Shown: positions 26,499 to 37,572 of the stretch, one piece after another | Layout of the letters: every line of letters begins with the position of its first letter | Position numbering within the stretch: the first letter of the stretch is position 1 | Source of the DNA: Paracoccus sanguinis | GTDB taxonomy: Bacteria; Pseudomonadota; Alphaproteobacteria; Rhodobacterales; Rhodobacteraceae | Assembly: GCF_900106665.1 (NCBI RefSeq) | Contig: NZ_FNNA01000002.1 | Span: forward strand, 62,001-126,000 | DNA length: 64,000 nucleotides | Reading direction: 5' to 3' | Position numbers and translations under genes: made by a program | Notes under the pieces: generated by a model | The model's input: only the letters and a program-made list of their open reading frames with translations | What the model was told of the DNA's origin: nothing | Database searches by the model: none

Positions 26499-27758
26499 TC
26501 ACCGCCGCGCGTAGGCGTCGCGGAACCCGGCGCGGCGGACGCGGTCGAGCGCGCGCACCACGGCCTCGCGGCCGGTCAGCGGGCCGACCATGATGAGCTG
26601 CGTCTGTCCCTGCAGCGAACGGGCGACGGGGAGGCCGAGGTCGGAGACACGCCGCGCGGTGCGGGCTGCGTTCCCAGCGTCGCGGAAGGCGCCGATCTGG
26701 ACGTAGCGCGCGCCGGGGGGAATCATCGGCTCGGCCCCCTGCCGCACCGCGGTCGTCGTGCGTCGCTCGGTGGCCGCGCGGGGGGATGCCGTGGCCGGTT
26801 GGCGCGGCGCTTTCGGCGTGGCGGCGGACCGGGACGGTCTGGCGCCGCGCGCGGCCAGAGGGGGCGCAGAGGCGGCGGTGGCAACCCTCGCCCGGCTTGG
26901 TGCGGGCGTCCCGGGGCGGGCTTGTGGCGACAGGCTGACCGACGCAGGGCCGCAGAAGCCGAGCGCGGTGGCGCCGCCGATGCCGGGCTGCGGGGCGGCG
27001 GCGGCGCCGGTGAGGGCGCAAAGCCGTGCGTGGCGGCGCGATGGGTCCGGCGCGGTCACGACGCTCGCCTCGCGCACGAGGGCCGAGAGGCCGAGGGGGT
27101 CGGTGGGCGTGCCGGGGCCGGGGGTGCGCGCCGCGATGGGGCCGCCGTTCTCGGGCGAACCGTTTGGATCGGTCGCCACGGCGGCGGCCGGGGGCTGGCT
27201 GGTCGCGGCCGCCACGCTCGGCGCATCGCCCGACGCCGATGCCGCCGATGCGTGCGGCGCGGCGGGCGGGGTCACCAGCTCGCCTTCGATGAGGTTGGGG
27301 ACGATGGTTTCCGTCAGTACGCGCTCGATCCGCTGGGCGCGGGGCTCCTCGGGGGGCGTGAAGAGCGTCGGGGGGCGGTCGGGATCGGTGCGGCGGGCCG
27401 AGAGCGTGGGCGGATAGCCGCAAATCGCCGAGCCGTCGCGGGCGATGCGCGCGGCCCAGCCCCCGCCGGCCCGCACGAAGACGCAGCCTTGCGAATCAAT
27501 GTATTGGGCCGCGGTGAAGCCGGGGGGCGGGGCTTCGGCGGGGGCGCGGTCGGCCAGTTCCTCGGGCGGGATGTCGGGGGCGCGGAGCGGGCCTTCGGGC
27601 ACGGTCACGACCCGCTCTGCCGGAGGTCCGGCGGCGCCGTGCTCGCCCGCGGCAGGCGCGGCGTCGTGGGCGCCGCCGGCGGCGTGGACAGGCGGGGGCA
27701 GCGCCAGCAGGGCCAGCGCGGCGAGGACCGCCAGGGCGGAAAAACCGGTGATGCGCAT
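26499..27758 (-). CDS. Secreted SPOR-domain protein
   Basis: A protein of about 419 residues. A signal peptide covers residues 1-26 (MRITGFSALAVLAALALLALPPPVHA). A long Ala/Pro-rich region with two Cys-containing segments follows, and a SPOR domain fills the last 75 residues (RYVQIGAFRDAGNAARTARRVSDLGLPV, LIMVGPLTGREAVVRALDRVRRAGFRDAY). SPOR domains bind denuded peptidoglycan glycan at division sites, so a periplasmic or outer-membrane cell-wall role is likely. The ATG at 27758, with GGGAG upstream, is preferred over the GTG at 27770. It lies between the upp gene and the unknown membrane protein, on the same strand. Confidence 0.88.
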   Translation of the reverse strand: MRITGFSALAVLAALALLALPPPVHAAGGAHDAAPAAGEHGAAGPPAERVVTVPEGPLRAPDIPPEELADRAPAEAPPPGFTAAQYIDSQGCVFVRAGGGWAARIARDGSAICGYPPTLSARRTDPDRPPTLFTPPEEPRAQRIERVLTETIVPNLIEGELVTPPAAPHASAASASGDAPSVAAATSQPPAAAVATDPNGSPENGGPIAARTPGPGTPTDPLGLSALVREASVVTAPDPSRRHARLCALTGAAAAPQPGIGGATALGFCGPASVSLSPQARPGTPAPSRARVATAASAPPLAARGARPSRSAATPKAPRQPATASPRAATERRTTTAVRQGAEPMIPPGARYVQIGAFRDAGNAARTARRVSDLGLPVARSLQGQTQLIMVGPLTGREAVVRALDRVRRAGFRDAYARR

Positions 27759-27830
27759 CGCCACTCCCACAGCCGAATCGCCGTTCGGGCAGGATTACGC
27801 GCGGCGCGCTAAGGCCGGGTTAACGCAGCC

Positions 27831-28466
27831 CTATTTCGTGCCGAACATCCGGTCGCCGGCGTCGCCCAGGCCCGGCACGATGTAGCCATGATCGTCGAGC
27901 CGCTCGTCCAGCGCGGCGGTCACGATCGGCACGTCGGGGTGCGCCTCGGCCATCCGCGCCACCCCTTCGGGAGAGGCCAGAAGGCACAAAAATCTAAGGT
28001 TTTTCGCGCCTTGCGCCTTGAGCAGGTCGATGGCGGCGACCGACGAGTTGCCGGTCGCCAGCATCGGGTCCACGACGATCACCATGCGCGCGTCGAGCGC
28101 GTTCGGCACCTTGGAATAATACTGCACCGGCTGCAGCGTCTCGGGGTCGCGGTAGAGGCCGATGAAGCCCACGCGTGCGGCGGGAATCAACTCGAGAATC
28201 CCGTCCATCAGCCCGTTCCCGGCCCGCAGGATCGAAATCAGCGCCAGTTTTTTCCCTTCCAGCAGAGGGGCTTGCATGGTGCAGAGCGGGGTCTCGATGG
28301 TGGTCGTCGTCAGTTCCAGCTCGCGCGTCACCTCGTAGGCGAGCAGCAGCGAGATCTCGCGCAGCAGGCGCCGGAAGCTGGCGGTCGAGGTCGCCTTGTC
28401 GCGCATCAGGGTCAGCTTGTGCTGGACCAGCGGGTGGGTGACGACGGTGAGATGTTGGGTGCTCAT
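27831..28466 (-). CDS. upp: Upp, uracil phosphoribosyltransferase
   Basis: Salvages uracil to UMP with PRPP. The 211-residue protein begins with the family start [19 protein letters not shown], and carries [20 protein letters not shown], the PRPP motif [14 protein letters not shown] and the C-terminal uracil-binding [15 protein letters not shown]. The ATG at 28466 was chosen because it directly precedes the conserved start; earlier ATGs at 28517 and 28532 fall in the tandem 11-bp repeats. It is the last gene of the cdd-deoA-deoB-add-upp salvage run and lies 87 bp from the add stop. Confidence 0.96.
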   Translation of the reverse strand: MSTQHLTVVTHPLVQHKLTLMRDKATSTASFRRLLREISLLLAYEVTRELELTTTTIETPLCTMQAPLLEGKKLALISILRAGNGLMDGILELIPAARVGFIGLYRDPETLQPVQYYSKVPNALDARMVIVVDPMLATGNSSVAAIDLLKAQGAKNLRFLCLLASPEGVARMAEAHPDVPIVTAALDERLDDHGYIVPGLGDAGDRMFGTK

Positions 28467-28500
28467 GGGGGCCTCGGCAGCGGTGTGAAAACGGTCTGAT

Positions 28501-28544
28501 GTTCGTGCAAGGTTCATGCAGCGTTCATGCAAAGTTCATGCGAA
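28501..28544. repeat. Four tandem 11-bp units with GTTC-N7 spacing upstream of upp
   Basis: Four back-to-back 11-bp units (GTTCGTGCAAG, GTTCATGCAGC, GTTCATGCAAA, GTTCATGCGAA) fill 28501-28544, 35 bp upstream of the upp ATG. GTTC recurs at 28501, 28512, 28523 and 28534, so the array equals three overlapping GTTC-N7-GTTC sites, the known alphaproteobacterial LexA operator pattern. The unit also has a constant TGC. It may be an operator array or a chance expansion. Confidence 0.7.
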
Positions 28545-28553
28545 CGATCGGGG

Positions 28554-29534
28554 TCATGGCGCGGGAAGCCGCTGCCGCAGGCGGGCGCGGGTCGCCGCGT
28601 CGCAGAAGGCCGCGTCGAGCGCCCAGTGGTTCATCCGGGCGAACTCGCCCTCGCCCCAGCCGAAGGCCTCGGCCAGGCGGTCGTATTCGCGCGTGAGCGT
28701 GGTGTCGAAGAACGGCGGGTCGTCGGTCGAGACGGTGACCCGGCAGCCGGCGTCGGCGAGCCGGGCGATGGGGTGGGACGGCCAGTCGGGGTAGAGCCCG
28801 AGGGCGATGTTCGAGCCGGGGCAGATTTCGAGCGTCACGCCCTGCTCGGCGAGGTCGCGGACAAGGGCGGCGTCCTCGATGGCGCGGACGCCGTGGCCGA
28901 GGCGGGTGACGCCGAGGCTGAGGGCGTCGCGCACCGACTGGGGGCCGCGCCACTCGCCGGCGTGGCAGGTGAGGCCGAGCCCGGCCTCGCGGGCGCAGTC
29001 GAAGCTCCAGGCGAAATCCTGCGGGTGACCGACGGTCTCGGCCCCGGCGAGGCCGAAGCCGGCGATCCAGCCGCGGCCGCCCTCGCCGGCCGTCTCCGCG
29101 GCGCAGCGGGCGGAGGCGCGGGCGCGGTCGGGGCCGAGGTGGCGGATTGGGGTGACGATGCCGCGGCTGGCGATGCCCTGGGCCTCGAACGTCGCGGCGA
29201 CCTCGGACCAGGCGGCGACGTGCTCGCGCCAGGCGGTCAGGTCGCCGCCGCCGCAGAACGCGGGCGAGACGAAGAGCTCGGCGTAGATCGCGCCCTGCTC
29301 GGCGCAGTTTTCCAGCACCACGGCGAGCAGGCGGGCGTAGTCATCGGGGCCGTCGAGGACGGCGGTGGCGGCCTCGTAGACGCGCAGGAAATCAGCGAAG
29401 TCGGTCCAACGGTAGCGGCCGTCGGGGGTGAAGATCGGGCCGAGATCGCGGCGTTTCTCGGCGGCGAGGCTGCGGATCAGCGCCGGGGGTGCGGCGCCCT
29501 CGAGGTGCAGGTGCAGTTCGATCTTGGGGATCAT
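28554..29534 (-). CDS. add: Adenosine deaminase
   Basis: Deaminates (deoxy)adenosine to (deoxy)inosine. The 326-residue metal-dependent hydrolase shows IPKIELHLHLEGA (two metal His), LTCHAGEWRGPQSV (His and catalytic Glu), RLGHGVRA (His) and VTVSTDDPPFF (Asp). The ATG at 29534 overlaps the deoB stop by four bases, so the two genes are translationally coupled. A longer open frame upstream runs through deoB and is a shadow. The family also includes adenine deaminases; the HLHLEGA..P.AL pattern and neighbours favour adenosine as substrate, but adenine is possible. Confidence 0.92.
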   Translation of the reverse strand: MIPKIELHLHLEGAAPPALIRSLAAEKRRDLGPIFTPDGRYRWTDFADFLRVYEAATAVLDGPDDYARLLAVVLENCAEQGAIYAELFVSPAFCGGGDLTAWREHVAAWSEVAATFEAQGIASRGIVTPIRHLGPDRARASARCAAETAGEGGRGWIAGFGLAGAETVGHPQDFAWSFDCAREAGLGLTCHAGEWRGPQSVRDALSLGVTRLGHGVRAIEDAALVRDLAEQGVTLEICPGSNIALGLYPDWPSHPIARLADAGCRVTVSTDDPPFFDTTLTREYDRLAEAFGWGEGEFARMNHWALDAAFCDAATRARLRQRLPAP

Positions 29535-30706
29535 GGCAGCACGTTGCGGCCATGCGCGGGTGCCGGAATGCCGAGATGGGCCGCGACCGTGGCGCCCACG
29601 TCGGCATAGGCGATAAGGCCCGCGGCGTGGGGCGGCGTGCCCCAGCCGAGCACCGGGACGCGTTCGCGCGTGTGGTCGGTGCCGGACCAGGTCGGGTCGT
29701 TGCCGTGGTCGGCGGTGAAGATCGCGAGGTCGCCCGGCCCCAGCGTGGCGAGGAAGCGCGCGGCCACGCCGTCGAACCATTCCAGCGCCGCGCCATAGCC
29801 CGCCACGTCGCGGCGGTGGCCGTAGAGGCTGTCGAACTCGACGAAATTGGCGAAGGTCAGGCTGCCGGGTTCGGCCTCACGCCCGAGGCGGATCAGGTGG
29901 TCGGCGAGGTCGGCGTCGGACTTGCCCTTGTGCAGCCGCGTGATGCCGCGGTGGCTGAAGATGTCGCCGATCTTGCCGATGGCGTGGGTGGTGCGGCCCG
30001 CGGCTTGGGCCAGGTCGAGGATCGTGTCGGCGGGGGGCGCGATGGCGAAATCACGCCGGTTCGGGGTGCGGTGGAAGGCGCCTTCGGTCCCGGTGAACGG
30101 GCGGGCGATGACCCGGCCCACGCGCATCGCGTGGACGCTGGGGGCGAGTGCCTCGCAGAGCGTGATGAGGCGGTCGAGGCCGAACGCCTCTTCGTGCGCG
30201 GCGATCTGCACCACGCTGTCCACCGAGGTGTAGGCGATGGGCCAGCCGGTGCGGAGGTGCTCGGCCCCGAGCCGGTCGATGATCTCGGTCCCCGAGGCGT
30301 GGCAGTCGCCGAGGATGCCCTCGGTCCCGGCCAGCCGCGCGATGCGGGCCGAGAGGTCGGGCGGGAAGGCGGGGTGCGTGTCGGGGAAGCTGTGCCAGTC
30401 CCACGGGACGGGGACGCCGGCCAGTTCCCAATGGCCCGAGGGGGTGTCCTTGCCCGAGGATGTCTCGGTCGCCGCGGCCCAGAGGCCCTGCGGGGCGGGG
30501 CCGTCCCAAGGCTGGTTGTTGGCCAGCGCGAGGGCGGCGCGCAGGCCGAGCGCGTCGAGCGTCGGCGTGGAGAGGCCACGGTCGCGGATGATGTGGCCCA
30601 CGGTGTTGGCGCCGCTGTCCGGGACGCCGCCCGAAGCGAAGCGGTCGGCGTCGGGGGCGCCGCCGATGCCGACGCTGTCGAGGACGATGAGGAAGGCGCG
30701 GGTCAT
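29531..30706 (-). CDS. deoB: DeoB, phosphopentomutase
   Basis: Interconverts (deoxy)ribose 1-phosphate and 5-phosphate. A 391-residue alkaline-phosphatase superfamily enzyme with two-metal site residues in FLIVLDSVGIGGAPDA, the phosphorylated-Thr region around SSGKDTPSGHWELAG, the cap domain, and the metal motifs FVEFDSLYGHRRD, FTADHGNDPTW and DHTRERVPVLG. It links nucleoside phosphorolysis (deoA) to central metabolism. The stop overlaps the add start by four bases. A GC hairpin and a dispersed-repeat copy lie between it and deoA. Confidence 0.96.
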   Translation of the reverse strand: MTRAFLIVLDSVGIGGAPDADRFASGGVPDSGANTVGHIIRDRGLSTPTLDALGLRAALALANNQPWDGPAPQGLWAAATETSSGKDTPSGHWELAGVPVPWDWHSFPDTHPAFPPDLSARIARLAGTEGILGDCHASGTEIIDRLGAEHLRTGWPIAYTSVDSVVQIAAHEEAFGLDRLITLCEALAPSVHAMRVGRVIARPFTGTEGAFHRTPNRRDFAIAPPADTILDLAQAAGRTTHAIGKIGDIFSHRGITRLHKGKSDADLADHLIRLGREAEPGSLTFANFVEFDSLYGHRRDVAGYGAALEWFDGVAARFLATLGPGDLAIFTADHGNDPTWSGTDHTRERVPVLGWGTPPHAAGLIAYADVGATVAAHLGIPAPAHGRNVLP

Positions 30707-30744
30707 GCGGGGTCTCGTGCGTCGGGTTGGGGGGCTTTGTCCCC

Positions 30745-30761
30745 GCCGGCCTGCGGCCGGC
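30745..30761. terminator. GC hairpin between deoA and deoB
   Basis: A perfect 7-bp stem, GCCGGCC / GGCCGGC, with a three-base loop sits in the 121-bp gap between deoA and deoB. Because both genes are read from the minus strand, it lies inside the operon and may partially terminate or stabilise one part of the message. Confidence 0.4.
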
Positions 30762-30764
30762 CCT

Positions 30765-30792
30765 CCCAGGATATCTGGGGGCAGGACAGAAG
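30765..30792 (+). repeat. Dispersed intergenic element, copy B
   Basis: The plus strand reads CCAGGATATCTGGGGGCAGG followed by ACAGAAG. Compared with copy C (GGATATTTGGGCAAGAAAGAAG) it has the same frame of GGATAT.TGGG and CA.GA.AGAAG with small changes. CCAGGATATCTGG is itself a near-perfect palindrome. Family assignment is inference. Confidence 0.5.
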
Positions 30793-30827
30793 CGGGGTCT
30801 GCCGCGCCCGGCGGGCGGGGGGCGCGG

Positions 30828-32111
30828 TCATGTCAGGCGCTCGCGGATCAGCGGGCCGGGGTCGGTCGGGGGGCCGAGCGTGTAGGCGGCCTGGACGGCG
30901 GCGATGGCTGCCCTCGCATCGGCCTCGGAGGCCGCGTGGACACGGCCAAGGCGCCGGGCGGGCTCGCCCAGGCGGGCGAGGTCGGTCAGGCCCACGGCGG
31001 GGTCGATGGGGGCGCCGGCGCGGATGCGGCCGCCGCCCAGCGCGAGGACGGCGTGGCCGAGCGCGGTGGCGTCGATGCGGGCGATGTGGGTGCCCTCGCC
31101 GCGGGGGGCGGGGATGTCGCGGATGACCGGGGCGGTGGGCAGCGGGGCGGTCAGCACGTCGGCCGGGCCGCCCTGCGCCGCGATCATGCGGGCGAAGCGC
31201 TCGGCGGCGGCGCCCGAGGCGAGGGCCTGCGCCACGCGGGCCTCGGCGTCGGGGATCCCGCCGACCCGCAGGCACTCGGCCGCGAGCGCCAGCGAGAGGT
31301 CGCGGAGCGGTTCCTCGCCGGGGTCGCCGCGCAGGACGGTGAGGGCGGCGGCGACCTCGACCGCGTTGCCGGCGGCGCGGGCGAGCGGCTGGTCCATGTC
31401 GGTGATGAGCGCCACCGTGGGGCAGCCGGCGGCGGTCGCGGTGTCGACCAGCGCGCGGGCGAGGTCGCGGGCGGCCTGCGGGTCGGTCAGGAAGGCGCCC
31501 GAGCCGGACTTGACGTCGAGCACCAGCCCGTCGAGCCCGGCCGCGAGTTTCTTGGACAGGATCGAGGGGGTGATGAGGTCGATGGTCTCGACCGAAGCGG
31601 CCTCGTCGCGGATAGCGTAGAGGCGGCGGTCGGCGGGGGCGAGGTCGGCCGAGGCCGCGACGATGGCGCAGCCCACGTCCGCGACGACGCGGCGGAAGGC
31701 GGCCTCGTCGAGGTCGGTGCGGAAGCCGGGGATCGCCTCGAGCTTGTCGAGCGTGCCGCCGGTGTGGCCGAGGCCGCGGCCCGAGATCATCGGGACATAG
31801 GCCCCGCAGGCGGCGACGAGGGGGGCCACGATCAGCGAGGTCACGTCGCCGATGCCGCCGGTCGAGTGCTTGTCGACCGCGGGGCCGGGTAGGTCCCAGG
31901 CCAGCACCCGGCCGGAATCGCGCATCGCGCGGGTGAGCGCCGCGCGGCCCTCGGGCCCGAGGCCGCGGGTCAGGACGGCCATGGCGAAGGCCCCGGCCTG
32001 GGCGTCGCTGACGCTGCCGTCGGCGAGGCCGCGGGCGACCCGGGCCGCGCCCGCCGCGTCGAGGCCGCGCCCGTCGCGCACCGCGGCGATGATCGGGCGC
32101 GGGTCGAACAT
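30828..32111 (-). CDS. deoA: DeoA, thymidine phosphorylase
   Basis: Phosphorolyses thymidine and deoxyuridine to base plus deoxyribose 1-phosphate. The 427-residue protein shows the signature SGRVLAWDLPGPAVDKHSTGGIGDVTSL, MISGRGLGHTGGTLDKLEAIPGF, SILSKKLAAGLDGLVLDVKSGSGAFL and the C-terminal domain with LGGGRIRAGAPIDPAVGL. The ATG overlaps the cdd stop by one base. With cdd, deoB, add and upp it forms a nucleoside degradation and salvage set; deoC and deoD are not in the window. Confidence 0.95.
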   Translation of the reverse strand: MFDPRPIIAAVRDGRGLDAAGAARVARGLADGSVSDAQAGAFAMAVLTRGLGPEGRAALTRAMRDSGRVLAWDLPGPAVDKHSTGGIGDVTSLIVAPLVAACGAYVPMISGRGLGHTGGTLDKLEAIPGFRTDLDEAAFRRVVADVGCAIVAASADLAPADRRLYAIRDEAASVETIDLITPSILSKKLAAGLDGLVLDVKSGSGAFLTDPQAARDLARALVDTATAAGCPTVALITDMDQPLARAAGNAVEVAAALTVLRGDPGEEPLRDLSLALAAECLRVGGIPDAEARVAQALASGAAAERFARMIAAQGGPADVLTAPLPTAPVIRDIPAPRGEGTHIARIDATALGHAVLALGGGRIRAGAPIDPAVGLTDLARLGEPARRLGRVHAASEADARAAIAAVQAAYTLGPPTDPGPLIRERLT

Positions 32112-32503
32112 CAGGCGCGGTCCATGTGGCCGGCCGCGAACCGGCCGGGCAGCAGCTCGCCCACGGTGGTGGCCAGCGTCTCGCCGTCGAGCGTGGCGAG
32201 CAGCACCGGCGTGCCCTCGCGCGCGAACTCGGCCAGTTTCTGGCGGCAGCCGCCGCAGGGGGGCGTCGGGTGGGGGCTGTCGGCAATCACGCAGATCTCG
32301 GTGATCTCGGTCTCACCCCCCGCCACCATCGCGGCGATGGCGCCGGCCTCGGCGCAGGTGCCCTCGGGGTAGGCGACGTTCTCGACGTTGCAGCCGGCGT
32401 AGATGCGGCCCGAGGGGGCGCGCAGCGCGGCGCCGACCTTGAAGCCGGAATAGGGGGCGTAGGCGGTCTCGCGCACCCGGCGGGCGGCGTCGATGAGGGA
32501 CAT
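32111..32503 (-). CDS. cdd: Cytidine deaminase
   Basis: Deaminates (deoxy)cytidine to (deoxy)uridine. The 130-residue homotetrameric type shows the substrate motif YSGFKVGAALRA, the zinc motif with catalytic Glu in GCNVENVAYPEGTCAE and the second zinc motif PPCGGCRQKLAEF. The ATG at 32503 begins MSLIDAARRV; the 975-residue open frame that extends upstream is antisense to maeB and not real. It is the first gene of the salvage run, and its stop overlaps the deoA start by one base. It is divergent from maeB across 156 bp. Confidence 0.95.
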   Translation of the reverse strand: MSLIDAARRVRETAYAPYSGFKVGAALRAPSGRIYAGCNVENVAYPEGTCAEAGAIAAMVAGGETEITEICVIADSPHPTPPCGGCRQKLAEFAREGTPVLLATLDGETLATTVGELLPGRFAAGHMDRA

Positions 32504-32659
32504 GGGCGGGACTCCTTTGGCCGTGGGGGGCATCATCCCCCTGCCCTGCCCGAGGTGCAAGCGGCGGGTTTCGACTGGTGGAAAGCGCGGGACGGGCGGG
32601 TTGTGACGCCACGTCGGCAGGGATAGGACGGCGGAAAGGACCAACCGGGCGGGGATGCG

Positions 32660-34942
<2,283 letters not shown>

Positions 34943-35381
34943 GGGCTTGGGGGGCGGGGTGACCGGCTTCGGTTGCTCGCGCGAGATTGCCGTTCGTGAC
35001 CCGCGGGTCGCTGACCGGATTAGTGGGTCGTCGAGCAAATCGCTGCCGTCCCCGGCTTCGCGGGCGGCTCAGTCCCTGATGTGTATCGCTGCACCATGCG
35101 AGCCGACGAGGTCGTGGCACGGGCGGCGAGTCACCGCCCCTGCACCGATGCCTGCACCACCGCGCGCGAGGCGCTCCGAGAGGCGGCCAAGGGTCGTCGT
35201 TCGAGCCATCCAAGGCGCATTCCACCGCCCTCACCCCAATGTCGCCCAGCCTCGCCCTCCCCCGCACTCCCCCGGCCCGGGGGCAGCGGCAATCCGCCGC
35301 CCTTGCGCTCGCCGCCAGAAATATTCTTGTTAGGATTCTGCCGCAGTTGGTCGCGGCACGAGACCGGGGGGAGCGAGTCAT
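34943..35381. other. Intergenic tract maeB-prpE (439 bp), no gene seen
   Basis: Both ends are flanked by plus-strand genes. I see no coding signature, tRNA or long hairpin. The last 80 bp, with a less GC-rich patch around AGAAATATTCTTGTTAGG (35317-35335), is the likely prpE promoter region. The prpE ribosome site is the GGGGGAGCG stretch at 35366-35374. Confidence 0.5.
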
Positions 35382-37274
35382 ATGGGTTATCAGGACGTCT
35401 ATTCTGCGTGGAAGAACGACCCCGAGGCGTTCTGGATGCAGGCCGCGCAGGGAATCGACTGGATCAAGCCGCCGTCGAAGGCGCTCTTCGATGACCGCGC
35501 GCCGCTTTACGAATGGTTCGCCGACGGGGTGCTGAACGCCTGCTGGAACGCGGTGGACCGCCACGTCGAGGCCGGGCGCGGCGACCAGCTGGCCATCATC
35601 CACGACAGCCCGATCACCCATTCCTACCGTGGCATCACCTACAAGGACCTGCAGACCCGGGTGGCGAGCCTCGCCGGGGCGCTACGCGCCAAGGGGATCG
35701 AGAAGGGCGACCGGGTCATCATCTACATGCCGATGGTGCCCGAAGCGCTCGAGGCGATGCTGGCCTGCTCGCGGCTCGGCGCCACCCATTCGGTGGTGTT
35801 CGGGGGCTTCGCGGCGCACGAGCTGGCAGTGCGGATCGACGACTGCACCCCCAAGGCGATCATCGCGGCCTCCTGCGGGCTCGAGCCGGGGCGGGTGGTG
35901 CACTACAAGCCGCTGCTCGACCGGGCCATCGACGAGGCCACCCACAAGCCCGAGTTCTGCGTGATCTTCCAGCGCGAGCAGGAGGTAGCCGAGCTGATCG
36001 AGGGCCGCGACGTGGCCTGGCACAGCTTCCAGTTCGGGGTCGAGCCCGCCGAGTGCGTGCCGGTCGAGGGGAACCACCCGCACTACATCCTCTACACCTC
36101 GGGGACGACCGGCCAGCCCAAGGGCGTCGTGCGCCACACCGCCGGGCATTGCGTGGCGCTGAACTGGACGATGAAGAACATCTACGGGATCGACCTGGGC
36201 GAGGTGTTCTGGGCGGCGTCCGACGTGGGCTGGGTCGTCGGCCACAGCTACATCTGCTACGGCCCGCTGCTGCGCGGGGCCACGACCATCGTGTTCGAGG
36301 GCAAGCCCGTGGGCACCCCCGATCCGGGGATCTTCGGGCGCATCATCCAGAACCACAAGGTCAAGACCTTCTTCACCGCCCCCACCGCGATCCGCGCCGT
36401 CAAGCGCGAGGACCCGGAGTGCAGCTTCATCAAGGACTACAGCCTCAAGTCGCTCAAGGCGGTGTTCCTGGCCGGTGAGCGCGCCGACCCCGACACGGTG
36501 AAATGGGTCGAGGAGCATCTGGCCGTCCCGGTGATCGACCACTGGTGGCAGACCGAGACCGGCTGGGCGATCGCCGCGAACCCCTTCGGGATCGAGACGC
36601 TGCCGGTGAAGCACGGCAGCCCCTCGGTGCCGATGCCGGGCTACGAGGTGGCGATCCTCGACGAGGCCGGCCATCCCGTGGCCCCCGGCACGCTGGGTGC
36701 GGTGGCGGTCAAGCTGCCGCTGCCGCCCGGCACGCTGCCGACGCTGTGGAACGCCGAAGAGCGGTTCCGCAAATCCTACCTCGCCACCTTCCCCGGCTAT
36801 TACGAGACGGGCGATGCGGGGATGCTGGACGAGGACGGCTACCTCTACATCATGGCCCGCACCGATGACGTGATCAACGTGGCCGGGCACCGGCTCTCGA
36901 CCGGCGCGATGGAGGAGGTGCTGTCCTCGCACCCCGCGGTCGCGGAATGCGCGGTGATCGGGGTGGCCGACAGCCTCAAGGGGCAGATGCCGCTCGGGTT
37001 TCTGGTGCTCAAGAAGGGCATGGAGGGCGAGGCCGACAAGGTCCGCAAGGACGTGGTCAAGATGGTCCGCGACCGGATCGGCCCGGTGGCCGCGTTCAAG
37101 GAATCGATCGTCGTGGACCGGCTGCCGAAGACCCGCTCGGGCAAGATCCTGCGCGCGACGATGGTCAAGATCGCCGACGGCGAGACGTTCAAGATGCCGG
37201 CGACGATCGAGGACCCGGCGGTGCTGGACGAGATCCGCGCGGCGCTCGAGGGCGCGGGACTGGCGCAGGCCTGA
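35382..37274 (+). CDS. prpE: PrpE, propionyl-CoA synthetase
   Basis: Activates propionate (and often acetate) to its CoA ester by an AMP intermediate. The 630-residue ANL-superfamily protein starts MGYQDVYSAWKNDPEAFW, as in rhodobacteral PrpE. It carries the P-loop YTSGTTGQPKGVVRHT, the WWQTETGW motif, YYETGDAG and the C-terminal RTDDVINVAGHRLSTG hinge with the acetylatable Lys in LPKTRSGKILR. General Acs enzymes share these motifs; the N-terminus and length are what favour PrpE. It is followed by a good hairpin terminator, so it looks monocistronic. Confidence 0.9.
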   Translation: MGYQDVYSAWKNDPEAFWMQAAQGIDWIKPPSKALFDDRAPLYEWFADGVLNACWNAVDRHVEAGRGDQLAIIHDSPITHSYRGITYKDLQTRVASLAGALRAKGIEKGDRVIIYMPMVPEALEAMLACSRLGATHSVVFGGFAAHELAVRIDDCTPKAIIAASCGLEPGRVVHYKPLLDRAIDEATHKPEFCVIFQREQEVAELIEGRDVAWHSFQFGVEPAECVPVEGNHPHYILYTSGTTGQPKGVVRHTAGHCVALNWTMKNIYGIDLGEVFWAASDVGWVVGHSYICYGPLLRGATTIVFEGKPVGTPDPGIFGRIIQNHKVKTFFTAPTAIRAVKREDPECSFIKDYSLKSLKAVFLAGERADPDTVKWVEEHLAVPVIDHWWQTETGWAIAANPFGIETLPVKHGSPSVPMPGYEVAILDEAGHPVAPGTLGAVAVKLPLPPGTLPTLWNAEERFRKSYLATFPGYYETGDAGMLDEDGYLYIMARTDDVINVAGHRLSTGAMEEVLSSHPAVAECAVIGVADSLKGQMPLGFLVLKKGMEGEADKVRKDVVKMVRDRIGPVAAFKESIVVDRLPKTRSGKILRATMVKIADGETFKMPATIEDPAVLDEIRAALEGAGLAQA

Positions 37275-37303
37275 TCGGGCGCTGCGGCGAGGCTTCTGGT
37301 GTC

Positions 37304-37335
37304 GGCGCGGCGTAATGGGCCGCGCCGGGGCTTTT
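37304..37335 (+). terminator. Rho-independent-like terminator after prpE
   Basis: A perfect 8-bp stem GGCGCGGC / GCCGCGCC with a 7-base loop (37304-37326), followed by GGGGCTTTT. It lies 30 bp after the prpE stop on the same strand. Confidence 0.65.
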
Positions 37336-37572
37336 GCCCGTGCGCCGGGCGACAGGGCGAGCTTCGATGGGTACTAGGTCTAGAAAGAAGGCCGGAGTCG
37401 TGTGCCCCTGCGCGGGGTCGCGTTGGACCGGCTAAAGTGTGACCCCCGCTGAAGGGCACCCACCAAGCGCCTCCCCCGAACCCCACCCCTGCCCCGCCTT
37501 GCCACCCTGCCCCTGCCGGCCTACCGAGGCGGGGAGCGGGCCGGGGAGAGGCGCCATGACCACATCGACATC

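Noticed and set aside
34943..35381. Possible remnant gene between maeB and prpE
   Set aside because: Open frames there are short shadows and no protein motif could be read.
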